Source: Limisalsivibrio acetivorans
GTDB taxonomy: Bacteria; Chrysiogenota; Deferribacteres; Deferribacterales; Geovibrionaceae
Length of the DNA: 64,000 bases
Direction of reading: 5' to 3'
NCBI RefSeq assembly: GCF_000421105.1
Contig: NZ_ATWF01000001.1
Coordinates: 1,623,407-1,687,406, forward strand
This document shows, one piece after another, positions 1-8,216 of the stretch. The translations under genes and the position numbers were made by a program. The number at the start of each line of letters is the position of its first letter. Within the stretch, counting starts at the first letter, position 1. The notes below the pieces were generated by a model. That model saw only the letters and a program-made list of their open reading frames with translations. It was not told the DNA's origin and made no database searches.

Positions 1-252
1 AACCACGGAGCAGTCCGCAATACAGCCGGGGTTCGATGAATATTTGATAGCGGCAGCTTTCAGAATATCACCAGACACTTCTCTGGTGCGGTCATAACCC
101 GCCTTCAGCTCCTCGATCCTCTTCTCGTTGATATCGAATCCGGTAACGCTGAAGCTCTTGGAAAGAGCAACAGCGAGGGGGAGGCCGACATAACCGAGAC
201 CTACGACACAGATCCCGTTAACGCCGCTCCTGAAATCATCCAATGAAAGCAT
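1..252 (-). CDS. Nucleotide-sugar dehydrogenase, N-terminal part (runs off window)
   Basis: The first 84 codons of a UDP-sugar dehydrogenase of the UDP-glucose/GDP-mannose dehydrogenase family. Read on the minus strand from an ATG at 252, it begins MLSLDDFRSG and carries the Rossmann motif VGLGYVGLPLAVALS at residues 17-31, then GFDINEKRIEELKAG. The segment DRTREVSGDIL resembles the UDP-N-acetyl-hexosamine 6-dehydrogenase branch (WbpA/WbpO/TviB-like) more than UDP-glucose dehydrogenase, but the catalytic cysteine region lies outside the window, so the substrate is open. An AGAGGT ribosome-binding site sits just upstream of the ATG. These enzymes oxidise nucleotide sugars to uronic acids for surface polysaccharide. 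Confidence 0.85.
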   Translation of the reverse strand, partial: MLSLDDFRSGVNGICVVGLGYVGLPLAVALSKSFSVTGFDINEKRIEELKAGYDRTREVSGDILKAAAIKYSSNPGCIADCSVV

Positions 253-275
253 ACTACCTCTTTGAAATGGGTTTG

Positions 276-316
276 CCCCGATAAGAGCAAAGCATCTTAC
301 GTCCGTTTTATCGGGG
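276..316 (-). terminator. Inverted repeat, likely terminator of the response-regulator operon
   Basis: A perfect 9-bp inverted repeat, CCCCGATAA at 276-284 and TTATCGGGG at 308-316, separated by 23 bp. It lies downstream of the response-regulator stop and upstream of the dehydrogenase start, both on the minus strand. There is no clear T-run, so it could instead be an operator. Confidence 0.45.
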
Positions 317-330
317 TTGTCAAGAATGGG

Positions 331-723
331 CTATACAAGGCCTAGCTTGTGGAGTTTATCCTTCATTACTTCGTGATTGAAGGGCTTAATCACGTAGTTG
401 TTGCATCCCGCTGTGATGCTGTCGGAGATGCTGTCCTTATCCTTATGGGAGGTTACCATTATTATCTTAGATTTGAATTCATCGGGCACTCCCTTCTCAT
501 CCTCCATACCACGGATCTGCAGGAGAACATCAAGGCCGGTTATGTCGGGAAGGGATATATCCAGTGTTATAACCCTGTAGGGATTCCAACCCTCCCATGC
601 CTTTATGAAAGCAGCCACAGCCTGCTCCCCGTTTTCAACGAGATCACAAGCACCGAAGTGCTTCATAATCATATTCATTTTAACTCTGCTGACACGTTCG
701 TCATCGACAATCATTATTCTCAT
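331..723 (-). CDS. Single-domain response regulator (CheY-like)
   Basis: A stand-alone receiver domain of 130 residues. The acidic pair D7-D8 opens the domain, D55 in the strand VITLDIS is the expected phosphorylation site, T91 lies in IIMVTSHKD and the conserved lysine is in YVIKPF near residue 113. There is no output domain, so it would signal by protein-protein contact, as CheY or Spo0F-type regulators do. It begins 13 bp after the stop of the hybrid kinase gene upstream on the same strand, so the two are probably co-transcribed and the kinase HPt domain may pass phosphate to it. The pathway controlled is not visible here. Confidence 0.9.
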   Translation of the reverse strand: MRIMIVDDERVSRVKMNMIMKHFGACDLVENGEQAVAAFIKAWEGWNPYRVITLDISLPDITGLDVLLQIRGMEDEKGVPDEFKSKIIMVTSHKDKDSISDSITAGCNNYVIKPFNHEVMKDKLHKLGLV

Positions 724-736
724 TCAAAACTCCGTC

Positions 737-3700
737 TCAGGACTGCATTCCGGCAACTGCGGACTTCAGCTCGGTAAGCTCTTCTTCAATCAGAGGTATA
801 AGCCTTGCGCACTCCGCCTTATCCCCCTCTTTGCCCGCCATCTCAAGCTTATAAGCCACAGATTTGAGCCTTCCTGCATGAAGGTTCGCAGCTCCACCCT
901 TTATGGAATGGGCCTCTTTGCCTATATCTGTATATTCACCCTTATGAAGGGAAAGTTTCATATCCTCAATCTGTTCGGTGCATGCGTGGAAGAAGTCGGT
1001 CAGTACCTCGTTGAGAAACTCCGAATCGTTCTCAAACTCCTCAAGGGCAAGCTGATAGTCTATTACCTCATCGCTTTCCGGCTCTTCCTGAACCTCGTCA
1101 AGCTCCGCCTCAAGCTCCTTAGCAAGATTGCTCTGAGGCTGTTCAGCCACCTTGTGCTCCTCTTCACCGCTTCTATTAACCCATCTTTCAAGCATAGACA
1201 AGAGGGAAAGTTTCCTGAGAGGCTTTGTTATGTAATCATCCATACCGTTTTCAATGCATTTTTCACGGTAGCCTTCAAGGGCGTGGGCAGTCATCGCGAC
1301 GATGGGAACACGGATCTCTTCGCCGCTCTCCTCCCCCTCCTTCTCTTCGATATGCCTTATCTTTCTGGTTGCTGTAAAGCCGTCCATAATGGGCATCTGC
1401 ACATCCATAAGGATTATATCATAGCTGTTCTGTTTATAAAGCTCCACAGCCTCCTGGCCGTTCTCCGCCAGGTCCACCTTGTGTCCCGCCCTGACGAGAT
1501 GACGCAGTGCCACAGCCTGATTTGTGGGATAATCCTCCACAAGAAGTATATGCAGACCTCCGGACTGGGGAACGGTGCTCTCTTCGTCCTTCCTGTCCTC
1601 ATCAATAAAGGGGAGACCCTCCGTACCCTCGCCAACGCAGGAAAAAAGGAGTGACAGAAGCTTTAGCATGTTAACAGGCTTAACCAATGTTCCCCTGATA
1701 TCAAGCGCCTCCATCTCCTCCTCGGTGAATCCCCTGCCGGGGTAGCATACAACAACCTTCGATATGTCGCCGAGCCTCTTGTCCTGAACAAGCCTCTCAG
1801 TATAATCGCTGGAATCCTTCTTTGTATTGTCTGTCTCGATGATGAGGAGATCGATACTCTCCGGCTTTTCGCCATCAAACCTGAAAAAGTCACCCTCTGG
1901 GAAGGCCTCGTAGTATGACGCACCCAAGGTTTTCAGGTAGCGGTTCATAATCATATGGATCATCGGATCGTAGGTGACGCAAACCACATTCAGGTCCTTG
2001 AAAGTGCCGTAATCAAGCTCGAAGGGGGCCTTTTTGTTCTCTTTAAGCCTCAGCTCAAAGCCGAAGGTACTCCCTTTTCCATACTCGCTTTCGATGAATT
2101 TCTCACCACCCATGAGATCCACAAGGCCGCTGTATATGGCAAGACCTAACCCGGTTCCGCCGTATTTTCTGGTTACTGAAGTATCCGCCTGGGAGAAGCT
2201 CTCAAAGATAGACTGCTTCGCCTCCTCACGTATACCAACGCCGGTGTCCTTTACCTCGAAGCGTATGGAGAAGAAGTCGTCATTGCTTCCTGCGAGGGTT
2301 GCTGTTACGGTTACACTCCCCTTGCTGGTGAACTTGATAGCGTTGCTGATAAGATTATTGAGTGCCTGACGAATCTTCCCCGCATCCCCAAACAGGTAGA
2401 AGGGGATCTCCGGTTCAATATAAAGATAGAAATCGATACCCTTGCTCATCGCCCTTCGGACATGGCTTTGAACCAGTGATTCTATAAGGTTTCTGAGTCC
2501 AAAGGAGGTTTCCTCCACCTCAAGCTTGCCCGCCTCGATCTTGGAGAAATCAAGGATATCGTTAACCAGATTAAGAAGCCCCCTCGTCTCAGAATCGAGG
2601 ATGTTGGTCAGCTCGGTCTGAGTCTCATTGAGCTCTGTCTCTGAAAGGAGCTCGTGGACACCGAGAATTCCGTTTATGGGGGTTCTTATCTCATGGCTCA
2701 TATTAGCCAGAAACTCGGATTTATATTTGCTGGACATCTCCGCCGCCACCATCTTCTCCTTCTGGCTGATGATCCGGTGGTGGGCGTTCTGCAGGTTGTC
2801 GAGCATGGCGTTTATGCTCTTTGAGAGATCCAGGATCTCCTTCTCACCCCTTTCGGGGAGCCTGCGCGTATTGTCCCTGCTCGTTCCTATATCTTGCAGT
2901 ATATTTATGTGCTGATGTATACGGAAGAAGACATATCTGTTGAAAATAAAAGCGAAAACAGTGAGCACGCCGAGGCTTATGAGGACGTAGACGAGCAGAA
3001 AGCGGTCGTAAACGCTCTTCTTGCCGAGGAACCCCATGTTCTCACCCTCGTATACGATTCTCGCAACGGGCTTATTAAATATATCGAAAAGGACAATGCG
3101 CACACCCCTGTAGCCGTCCTCACCAAAGTAGCCTATGGCGGCGGGGATCGTATTTATACGCAGCCTATTATAGGCACTGCTTACCTCAAAGGACTCCATT
3201 TTCTCAACAACGGGCCCTTCGGTTCTTTCGGCATAGGAGCCGGCGGAGCGCTTAACAAGGGATCTGCCCAACCGTGAAACAACGACAATATTTCCACCGG
3301 AGGATACAGGGGATCCGGCGGTTATATAAATACTGTCACCAATGCGCACCAGGCCCCCCACGGGAAGAGTATCGAGGGAAAGATACATAGCTGCGGCCTT
3401 CCAGCACTCATCTCCGCACCTGCCCGATTCCCTCACCATATTCACTGTGCCGTCACCGCTCAAAAATATCACCGAGCCCGTTCCGAGTATATCCGCAGCC
3501 GTATCAGAGGCCTTATCAGATTTGAAAAAATCCTCAGCAACGCCAAGCTCTGTGAAGAGGGCTATGTTGTGTGCCGTCTCCAGAAGCCTGCTTTCTCTAT
3601 GTTCTATACCGTCAAGGATCCTCCATGCGGTCTGTTCGAGGCTCTTTTTTTCATTGACCCTGTAGCTCTCAAGGAGCACATTTCTCGTATAGAGCGAAAG

Positions 3701-3763
3701 TATTGCAAGGAGTGACAGGGTTGTGAGAAAAAAAATCAGAATGGTTTTTGTTCGCAGCGACAT
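737..3763 (-). CDS. Membrane hybrid histidine kinase (HisKA-HATPase-REC-REC-HPt), BarA-like
   Basis: A large phosphorelay kinase of about 1008 residues. Two membrane segments (near residues 5-25 and 265-285) flank a periplasmic sensor region. A HAMP-like linker follows, then HisKA with the H-box SHEIRTPINGILG near 355 and a HATPase with DTGVGI and GGTGLGLAI. Next come a degenerate receiver (about 590-700, no clear phosphoacceptor), a canonical receiver (HILLVEDYPTNQ near 736, MDVQMPIMDG near 787) and a C-terminal HPt domain with the histidine in EAHSIKGGAANLHAG near 949. The ATG at 3763 is preferred because GAGGT lies about 10 bp upstream; a GTG at 3811 would add 16 residues but has no ribosome-binding site. 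The receiver gene at 331-723 follows closely. Confidence 0.9.
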   Translation of the reverse strand: MSLRTKTILIFFLTTLSLLAILSLYTRNVLLESYRVNEKKSLEQTAWRILDGIEHRESRLLETAHNIALFTELGVAEDFFKSDKASDTAADILGTGSVIFLSGDGTVNMVRESGRCGDECWKAAAMYLSLDTLPVGGLVRIGDSIYITAGSPVSSGGNIVVVSRLGRSLVKRSAGSYAERTEGPVVEKMESFEVSSAYNRLRINTIPAAIGYFGEDGYRGVRIVLFDIFNKPVARIVYEGENMGFLGKKSVYDRFLLVYVLISLGVLTVFAFIFNRYVFFRIHQHINILQDIGTSRDNTRRLPERGEKEILDLSKSINAMLDNLQNAHHRIISQKEKMVAAEMSSKYKSEFLANMSHEIRTPINGILGVHELLSETELNETQTELTNILDSETRGLLNLVNDILDFSKIEAGKLEVEETSFGLRNLIESLVQSHVRRAMSKGIDFYLYIEPEIPFYLFGDAGKIRQALNNLISNAIKFTSKGSVTVTATLAGSNDDFFSIRFEVKDTGVGIREEAKQSIFESFSQADTSVTRKYGGTGLGLAIYSGLVDLMGGEKFIESEYGKGSTFGFELRLKENKKAPFELDYGTFKDLNVVCVTYDPMIHMIMNRYLKTLGASYYEAFPEGDFFRFDGEKPESIDLLIIETDNTKKDSSDYTERLVQDKRLGDISKVVVCYPGRGFTEEEMEALDIRGTLVKPVNMLKLLSLLFSCVGEGTEGLPFIDEDRKDEESTVPQSGGLHILLVEDYPTNQAVALRHLVRAGHKVDLAENGQEAVELYKQNSYDIILMDVQMPIMDGFTATRKIRHIEEKEGEESGEEIRVPIVAMTAHALEGYREKCIENGMDDYITKPLRKLSLLSMLERWVNRSGEEEHKVAEQPQSNLAKELEAELDEVQEEPESDEVIDYQLALEEFENDSEFLNEVLTDFFHACTEQIEDMKLSLHKGEYTDIGKEAHSIKGGAANLHAGRLKSVAYKLEMAGKEGDKAECARLIPLIEEELTELKSAVAGMQS

Positions 3764-3984
3764 AATCAGATACCTCGGAATATACAGCAGAGTCCTCCAA
3801 TAAAAAAACACTATGGAGGCTGAACATACAGTTAATTATAAACATCTATAACCCTTCGGGCAAGCTGTATGTACCCATTTAAGATGTTATTGACTTTTAT
3901 CAGGACGTAACTAGTATTGTTAAACGAATGTTATTAAATTAACGATCATCATAATATATTGGACAGCTCATTACGGAGAAAAGA

Positions 3985-4761
3985 ATGTTTGGAAAAGAAC
4001 TTGTTATAGACGGAAGAACCTTTCGAAGCCGCCTCATGGTAGGCACAGGAAAGTTTCAGAGCAGTGAGGTTATGGCTGAGGCTATGGAGGCCAGCGGTTC
4101 GGAGATTGTTACCGTTGCCCTGCGTAGGGTTGATGTCAACAACCCTCAGGATGACATTCTCAACCACATAGACCCTGAAAAGTACCTTCTGCTCCCAAAC
4201 ACCTCCGGAGCAAGGGATGCCGAAGAGGCCGTACGCCTTGCCAGGCTCGCTCGTGCAGCAGGGTGTGAGCCATGGGTCAAGCTTGAGGTGACACCGGACC
4301 CCTACTACCTCCTCCCCGATCCCATAGAGACATTCAAGGCGGCGGAGATACTCGTCAAAGAGGGCTTTAAGGTACTTCCCTATATCAACGCCGATCCCGT
4401 GCTCTGCAAAAGGCTCGAGGAGATAGGTACCGTAACCGTTATGCCCCTCGGCGCACCCATAGGCAGCAACAAGGGGATAAAGACCGTAGACAACCTGAGG
4501 ATTATCATAGAGCAGGCGAACGTGCCTGTTGTGGTCGATGCGGGCATCGGTGCACCAAGCCACGCCGCCCTCGCCATAGAGATGGGTGCGGATTCTGTTC
4601 TTGTGAACACCGCCATAGCAACCGCCGGAGATCCCGCAAAGATGGCGAAGGCATTCCGCCTTGCCGTAGATGCCGCTGTGGAGGCCAGAGATGCCGGACT
4701 CCCCGGAACTAAGGAACGCGCGGAGGCCTCAAGCCCCCTTACAGGATTCCTGAGGGATTAA
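3985..4761 (+). CDS. thiG: Thiazole synthase ThiG
   Basis: A 258-residue protein of normal ThiG length. ThiG condenses 1-deoxy-xylulose 5-phosphate, dehydroglycine and ThiS thiocarboxylate into the thiazole phosphate of thiamine in the cytoplasm. The Schiff-base lysine lies in WVKLEVTPD near residue 97, and the phosphate-binding region includes [14 protein letters not shown] and [12 protein letters not shown]. The ATG follows TACGGAG. thiH begins 4 bp after the stop, so the two are translationally linked. No thiS, thiF, thiC or thiE is visible nearby, and no TPP riboswitch consensus was found in the roughly 220-bp leader. Confidence 0.95.
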   Translation: MFGKELVIDGRTFRSRLMVGTGKFQSSEVMAEAMEASGSEIVTVALRRVDVNNPQDDILNHIDPEKYLLLPNTSGARDAEEAVRLARLARAAGCEPWVKLEVTPDPYYLLPDPIETFKAAEILVKEGFKVLPYINADPVLCKRLEEIGTVTVMPLGAPIGSNKGIKTVDNLRIIIEQANVPVVVDAGIGAPSHAALAIEMGADSVLVNTAIATAGDPAKMAKAFRLAVDAAVEARDAGLPGTKERAEASSPLTGFLRD

Positions 4762-4765
4762 TAAG

Positions 4766-5881
4766 ATGAGCTTCAAAGAGATACTCAAATCATACGATTT
4801 TCAGGAAACAAAGGATTTTATCCATTCCAGAACAGAAGAGGACGTTAAAAGGGCTCTCTCCGCCCAGCACCCCACAGAAGGGGATTTTGCCGCCCTCCTC
4901 TCACCGGCGGCTGAGAAATACATCGAACAGGCCGCAGGCGAGGCAAGCAGGATAACACTCCAGCGATTCGGCAAGACAATTAAGCTGTACGCACCGATAT
5001 ATCTCTCCAACATATGCACAAACTCATGCACCTACTGCGGTTTCAACAGGCATAACGAGATTCCCCGCATAACCCTCACCGATGAGGAGATACACAGGGA
5101 AGCAAAGATAATCTCCGATGCCGGAATACAGCATATGCTTCTGGTCACAGGGGAATCACCAGCTCAGATCGGTGTGGACTATCTCATAAATGCTGTGAAG
5201 ATAGCCCGCAATTATTTCAGCTCAGTCTCTGTGGAGGTATTTCCCATGAGCACTGCTGAATACGCTGAGCTGTATAAGAACGGCGTTGACGGCCTCACCA
5301 TATATCAGGAGACATACAGCAGGGAGCGCTATGCCGAGGTTCACCCCGCAGGCAGAAAGCGTGATTACGACTGGCGCCTTGAAACCCCTGAGAGGGGGGC
5401 AGAGGCAGGCCTGAGAACCGTTGGTATCGGCGCACTCATGGGGCTTGATGACTTCCGTACGGAGGAGTTCTTTGTGGGACTCCATGCACGCTACCTCATG
5501 AGAAAATACTGGAAAACCCATGTAACCGTATCCTTCCCCCGCATACGCAAGGCAGCGGGTAATTTCGTTCCCTATCAGATAGTAAGCGACATAAACCTTG
5601 TGCAGTCCATGCTTGCCCTCAGGCTGTTTCTCAATGATGTGGGGCTTGTTATATCCACCAGAGAGCCCGCTGATATGAGAGACAACCTTCTTCCTCTCGG
5701 CGTCACTCAGATGAGCGCAGGCTCAAAGACGGAGCCCGGCGGCTATTCCGAGGAGAACGACGGTAAGCAGTTTGAGGTTGAGGACTCCCGCACAGTGGCA
5801 GAGTTCTGCGATATGCTACGCTCCAAGGGCTACGATCCTGTTCTCAAGGACTGGGACAGAAGCTTTCTCACCGAGGTCTAA
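4766..5881 (+). CDS. thiH: 2-iminoacetate synthase ThiH (radical SAM)
   Basis: A 371-residue radical SAM enzyme that cleaves tyrosine to dehydroglycine (2-iminoacetate) for the ThiG reaction in anaerobes; aerobes use ThiO. The radical SAM cluster motif CxxxCxxC is in ICTNSCTYCGFNRH near residues 86-90. The C-terminal region SAGSKTEPGGYSEE is typical of ThiH. It directly follows thiG and is followed 2 bp later by the MGMT-like gene, so all three are probably one transcript. The anaerobic route agrees with the rest of the window. Confidence 0.95.
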   Translation: MSFKEILKSYDFQETKDFIHSRTEEDVKRALSAQHPTEGDFAALLSPAAEKYIEQAAGEASRITLQRFGKTIKLYAPIYLSNICTNSCTYCGFNRHNEIPRITLTDEEIHREAKIISDAGIQHMLLVTGESPAQIGVDYLINAVKIARNYFSSVSVEVFPMSTAEYAELYKNGVDGLTIYQETYSRERYAEVHPAGRKRDYDWRLETPERGAEAGLRTVGIGALMGLDDFRTEEFFVGLHARYLMRKYWKTHVTVSFPRIRKAAGNFVPYQIVSDINLVQSMLALRLFLNDVGLVISTREPADMRDNLLPLGVTQMSAGSKTEPGGYSEENDGKQFEVEDSRTVAEFCDMLRSKGYDPVLKDWDRSFLTEV

Positions 5882-5883
5882 GT

Positions 5884-6345
5884 ATGGAATACGCAAAGAT
5901 ATCGAATAAGGTTCTGGGCTTCATATACCCCGTATTCAAAGATGGCGAACTCTTTGAGATAAGATTCTTCGAGCCGGAGGGAATCCCCGAAGGGGACGTT
6001 CCAGCCAAATGGGAAAGCCTCGAGGAATGGCTCGGCATCTATCCAGATTCTCAGCCGCCATACAGTTTCGAGGAGATCCCCCTCAGCGGTGTAACGGATT
6101 TCAGGAAACGGGTCTACAAAGCTCTATACGAGGTTCCGGCAGGTGCAACTGTCAGCTATGCGGAGCTGGCCGAGAAGGCCGGAAGCCCAAAGGCGGCCAG
6201 AGCTGTGGGGAGCGCCATGGCAAACAACCCGTGCCCTGTTCTCATTCCATGTCATAGAGTGCTCGCCTCCGGTGGCAAAATAGGAGGCTTCGGCGGAGGA
6301 ACCGATCTTAAGAAGCGTATGCTGAGGGCTGAAAAGAAGGTATAA
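5884..6345 (+). CDS. ogt: Methylated-DNA--protein-cysteine methyltransferase (MGMT/Ogt-like)
   Basis: A 153-residue suicide alkyltransferase that removes O6-alkyl groups from guanine in DNA. The active-site motif PCHRV is intact in VLIPCHRVLASGGKIGGF near residues 118-135, and the helix-turn-helix segment TVSYAELAEKAGSPKAARAVG and the asparagine hinge (MANNPCP) precede it. The N-terminal domain is short and divergent, so the exact Ogt/AdaB subtype is not assigned. The gene starts 2 bp after the thiH stop, suggesting read-through from the thiamine genes; no functional link is evident. Confidence 0.9.
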   Translation: MEYAKISNKVLGFIYPVFKDGELFEIRFFEPEGIPEGDVPAKWESLEEWLGIYPDSQPPYSFEEIPLSGVTDFRKRVYKALYEVPAGATVSYAELAEKAGSPKAARAVGSAMANNPCPVLIPCHRVLASGGKIGGFGGGTDLKKRMLRAEKKV

Positions 6346-6445
6346 CGTTTAGAATACTTTTCAACATATCCAACACTATCCAGACAACTCTCCTTTTAAA
6401 TCAGCGTGTATTTCATGGTATCATAAACCCAAAAAGGGGAAAGCC

Positions 6446-7267
6446 ATGAAAGATATTGAAAATATTCTAAAAGGTACAAGAAGCTGTATATTCCTCACAA
6501 GCGCAGGGATGAGCGCAGAATCGGGGATACCCACCTTCCGTGACAAAGAGGGTTACTGGCGCAACTTCCCCGTATTCAAGGAGAAGGGGCTGGATGCCAT
6601 CGATCTCGCCTCCCCCAGTGCCTTCAGAAGCGTCCCCCACCACGCTTGGGCGTTCTATGAGTGGCGGCGAAGAAACGCCACAGAGAATACCCCCCACGAC
6701 GGCTATCGCATAATAAACCGGCTCATCAATGAGTTCTTCGAACACTCCTTCGTCCACACTACAAATACAGACAACTACCACCTCTTCTCCGGCCTCAGCG
6801 AGGATATGATATACGAGGTCCACGGCAACATCTTCCGCCTGCAGTGCATGAAGGGAATCGGATGTTCATACGCCTACAGGGATAACCAGGATGTGCCACT
6901 CTGCGAGCTGGACTACGAAAGGATGAGCGCCTCTGACCTGCCCATGTGCCCCGAGTGCGGCGGCCTTCTGCGTCCTAATGTGCTGATGTTCGGCGATTTT
7001 GAGTATGTGGAACATGCCTATCAGTACGGAAATTTCAGAGATTTCATCAACCATGCAGGGGTGCCGGATGTAGCATTCCTCATAGGCTCCAGCGGCAGCA
7101 TACCCACAAACGACCATGTGGCCTGCAGGCTCCAGAACTCGGGTACTAAGGTTATAACAATTAATCCGGACCCCACATCTGTGCGTGTGTGTACACCGGA
7201 GCTGTATCTCCAGAGAGGAGCCTCAGAGGCCCTTCAAATGGTTGAGGATGCAGTCTTCGGCAGTTGA
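6446..7267 (+). CDS. SIR2-family NAD-dependent deacylase (sirtuin)
   Basis: A 273-residue sirtuin that would remove acyl groups from lysines, using NAD and releasing nicotinamide. The NAD-binding motif is in TSAGMSAESGIPTFRD near residues 18-33, the catalytic histidine is in EVHGN, and four zinc-type cysteines occur as CMKGIGC and CPECGG. The usual TQNxD motif reads TTNTD (Gln replaced by Thr), and the Rossmann loop is IGSSGSIPTND; both mark a divergent bacterial branch. A GGGGA ribosome-binding site precedes the ATG. The 100-bp gap after the MGMT gene suggests its own promoter. Substrate unknown. Confidence 0.88.
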   Translation: MKDIENILKGTRSCIFLTSAGMSAESGIPTFRDKEGYWRNFPVFKEKGLDAIDLASPSAFRSVPHHAWAFYEWRRRNATENTPHDGYRIINRLINEFFEHSFVHTTNTDNYHLFSGLSEDMIYEVHGNIFRLQCMKGIGCSYAYRDNQDVPLCELDYERMSASDLPMCPECGGLLRPNVLMFGDFEYVEHAYQYGNFRDFINHAGVPDVAFLIGSSGSIPTNDHVACRLQNSGTKVITINPDPTSVRVCTPELYLQRGASEALQMVEDAVFGS

Positions 7268-7334
7268 CTAAAACCATGTTTTTACATATTATAAAAGTCT
7301 CAGATACTTAATAAACCAAAGGCAGGGTAGTTGC

Positions 7335-7811
7335 GTGGAAAAGATGGTAGACATAATCCTCAAGGAGAGTCGGCTTAACGACTTCTCCCGAAAGGATGCC
7401 GAAGATTTTCTTTCGTTCACACGTATCGAGAACTACTCCCAGGGTGATGTTATCCTTCAGGAGGGCTCTGTGGGCGATATTTTCTGCATAATCGCAGATG
7501 GGGAGGTTGGAATCTCCAAAGAGGTCAACCAGCAGGTGGCCTTCTTTATAACAACCCTTCACAAGGGGGAATTCTTCGGCGAGATGTCCCTCGTTTCCAG
7601 CTACCCGCGCTCGGCAAACGCTGTGGCAAACGGTGATGTTAAGCTCATAGTGCTGGACAGGTTCAGTATGGAGAAGCTGAAAAGCGAGCACCCCATCCTT
7701 TTCGGAAAATTCAGCTGGCACATTGCTAAAACACTCTCTGAACGGTTGTTCCGTCTTGAGGAGCGCATCTCGAAGATCCTTGATGCCTCCCTTTCGGAAA
7801 ACATTCTTTAA
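7335..7811 (+). CDS. Cyclic nucleotide-binding domain protein
   Basis: A 158-residue protein made almost entirely of a CRP/PKA-type cyclic nucleotide-binding domain. The phosphate-binding cassette is recognisable as FFGEMSLVSSYPRSANAVA near residues 76-95, with the conserved Glu and Arg. No DNA-binding helix-turn-helix follows; the C-terminus is a helix ending RLEERISKILDASL. It may therefore be a small cytoplasmic sensor acting on a partner protein. The start is GTG at 7335 (an ATG at 7344 is an alternative). Confidence 0.8.
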   Translation: MEKMVDIILKESRLNDFSRKDAEDFLSFTRIENYSQGDVILQEGSVGDIFCIIADGEVGISKEVNQQVAFFITTLHKGEFFGEMSLVSSYPRSANAVANGDVKLIVLDRFSMEKLKSEHPILFGKFSWHIAKTLSERLFRLEERISKILDASLSENIL

Positions 7812-7839
7812 CTTTTTTTGACATAAGACGATTTAGGCG

Positions 7840-7868
7840 TTGACTGAACAATAAAAATAGTTTAATAA
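7840..7868 (+). promoter_or_regulatory. Sigma-70-type promoter of the tRNA-Met gene
   Basis: TTGACT at 7840-7845 and TAATAA at 7863-7868, spaced by exactly 17 bp, lie 34 bp upstream of the tRNA. This is a near-consensus housekeeping promoter and would give a short 5' leader. Confidence 0.7.
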
Positions 7869-7902
7869 TTCTGTCCGCTGTCTAATGGCAGAAGTTTATA
7901 AC

Positions 7903-7976
7903 GGCGGTGTAGCTCAGGTGGTTAGAGCATACGGCTCATATCCGTAGTGTCCGGGGTTCAAGTCCCTGCACCGCCA
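7903..7976 (+). tRNA. tRNA-Met (anticodon CAT)
   Basis: A complete 74-nt cloverleaf. The acceptor stem GGCGGTG (7903-7909) pairs perfectly with CACCGCC (7969-7975), with discriminator A at 7976. The anticodon stem TACGG/CCGTA holds loop CTCATAT with CAT at 7937-7939, and the T arm is GGGGTTCAAGTCCC. CCA is not encoded. CAT could also be an isoleucine tRNA with lysidine, but the stems resemble elongator tRNA-Met. Its 3' end is the insertion site of the island and remains intact. Confidence 0.93.
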
Positions 7977-8103
7977 TATAATAACAGGCCAGGGGCTTCC
8001 AGAGAAATCTGCGAAGCCCTTTTTAATTGGACGTTCCAGAAGATGAGCTGTCCGAAGACATCCACCACGATTCACTCAAATCCACACTCCCTTGACGGTA
8101 TAA
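7966..8103 (+). repeat. Left attachment-site repeat (attL) of the island
   Basis: 138 bp repeated directly at 21240-21377 with four mismatches and no gaps. It starts with the last 11 bases of the tRNA (CTGCACCGCCA), spans the tRNA terminator and ends at the first GACGGTATA motif. It is the left boundary of the island. The length is far more than a crossover core, so the element probably carries a copy of the tRNA downstream region. Confidence 0.9.
7993..8024 (+). terminator. Terminator after tRNA-Met (inside the att repeat)
   Basis: GGGCTTC (7993-7999) pairs with GAAGCCC (8013-8019), followed by a T-run. The same hairpin is duplicated in the right repeat at 21267-21298. Confidence 0.8.
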
Positions 8104-8216
8104 CTGACGGTATAATATAATTACTTATAATTTGATACCGTCATAATTATTAAACTTAGAACCTATAGTAACTTAATTATGACGGTACAAGAAAAACCCA
8201 TTGAGGTGATACCGTC
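8094..8216 (+). promoter_or_regulatory. Array of five GACGGTA motifs in the integrase leader
   Basis: The heptamer GACGGTA occurs at 8094, 8106 and 8181 on the plus strand and as TACCGTC at 8136 and 8210. The last copy sits between the GAGGTG ribosome-binding site and the ATG of the integrase. Copies also occur at the right end of the island (21157, a one-mismatch copy near 21170, and 21368). This fits arm-type integrase or excisionase sites that could also autoregulate int. Confidence 0.6.

Noticed and set aside
605-1654. Long open frames opposite the hybrid kinase, katG, cooS and flgL
   Set aside because: They are antisense shadows with unnatural composition and no ribosome-binding sites; the genes on the other strand have clear motifs.
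3812-3984. Possible TPP riboswitch before thiG
   Set aside because: No CTGAGA box or conserved TPP aptamer core is present in the leader.
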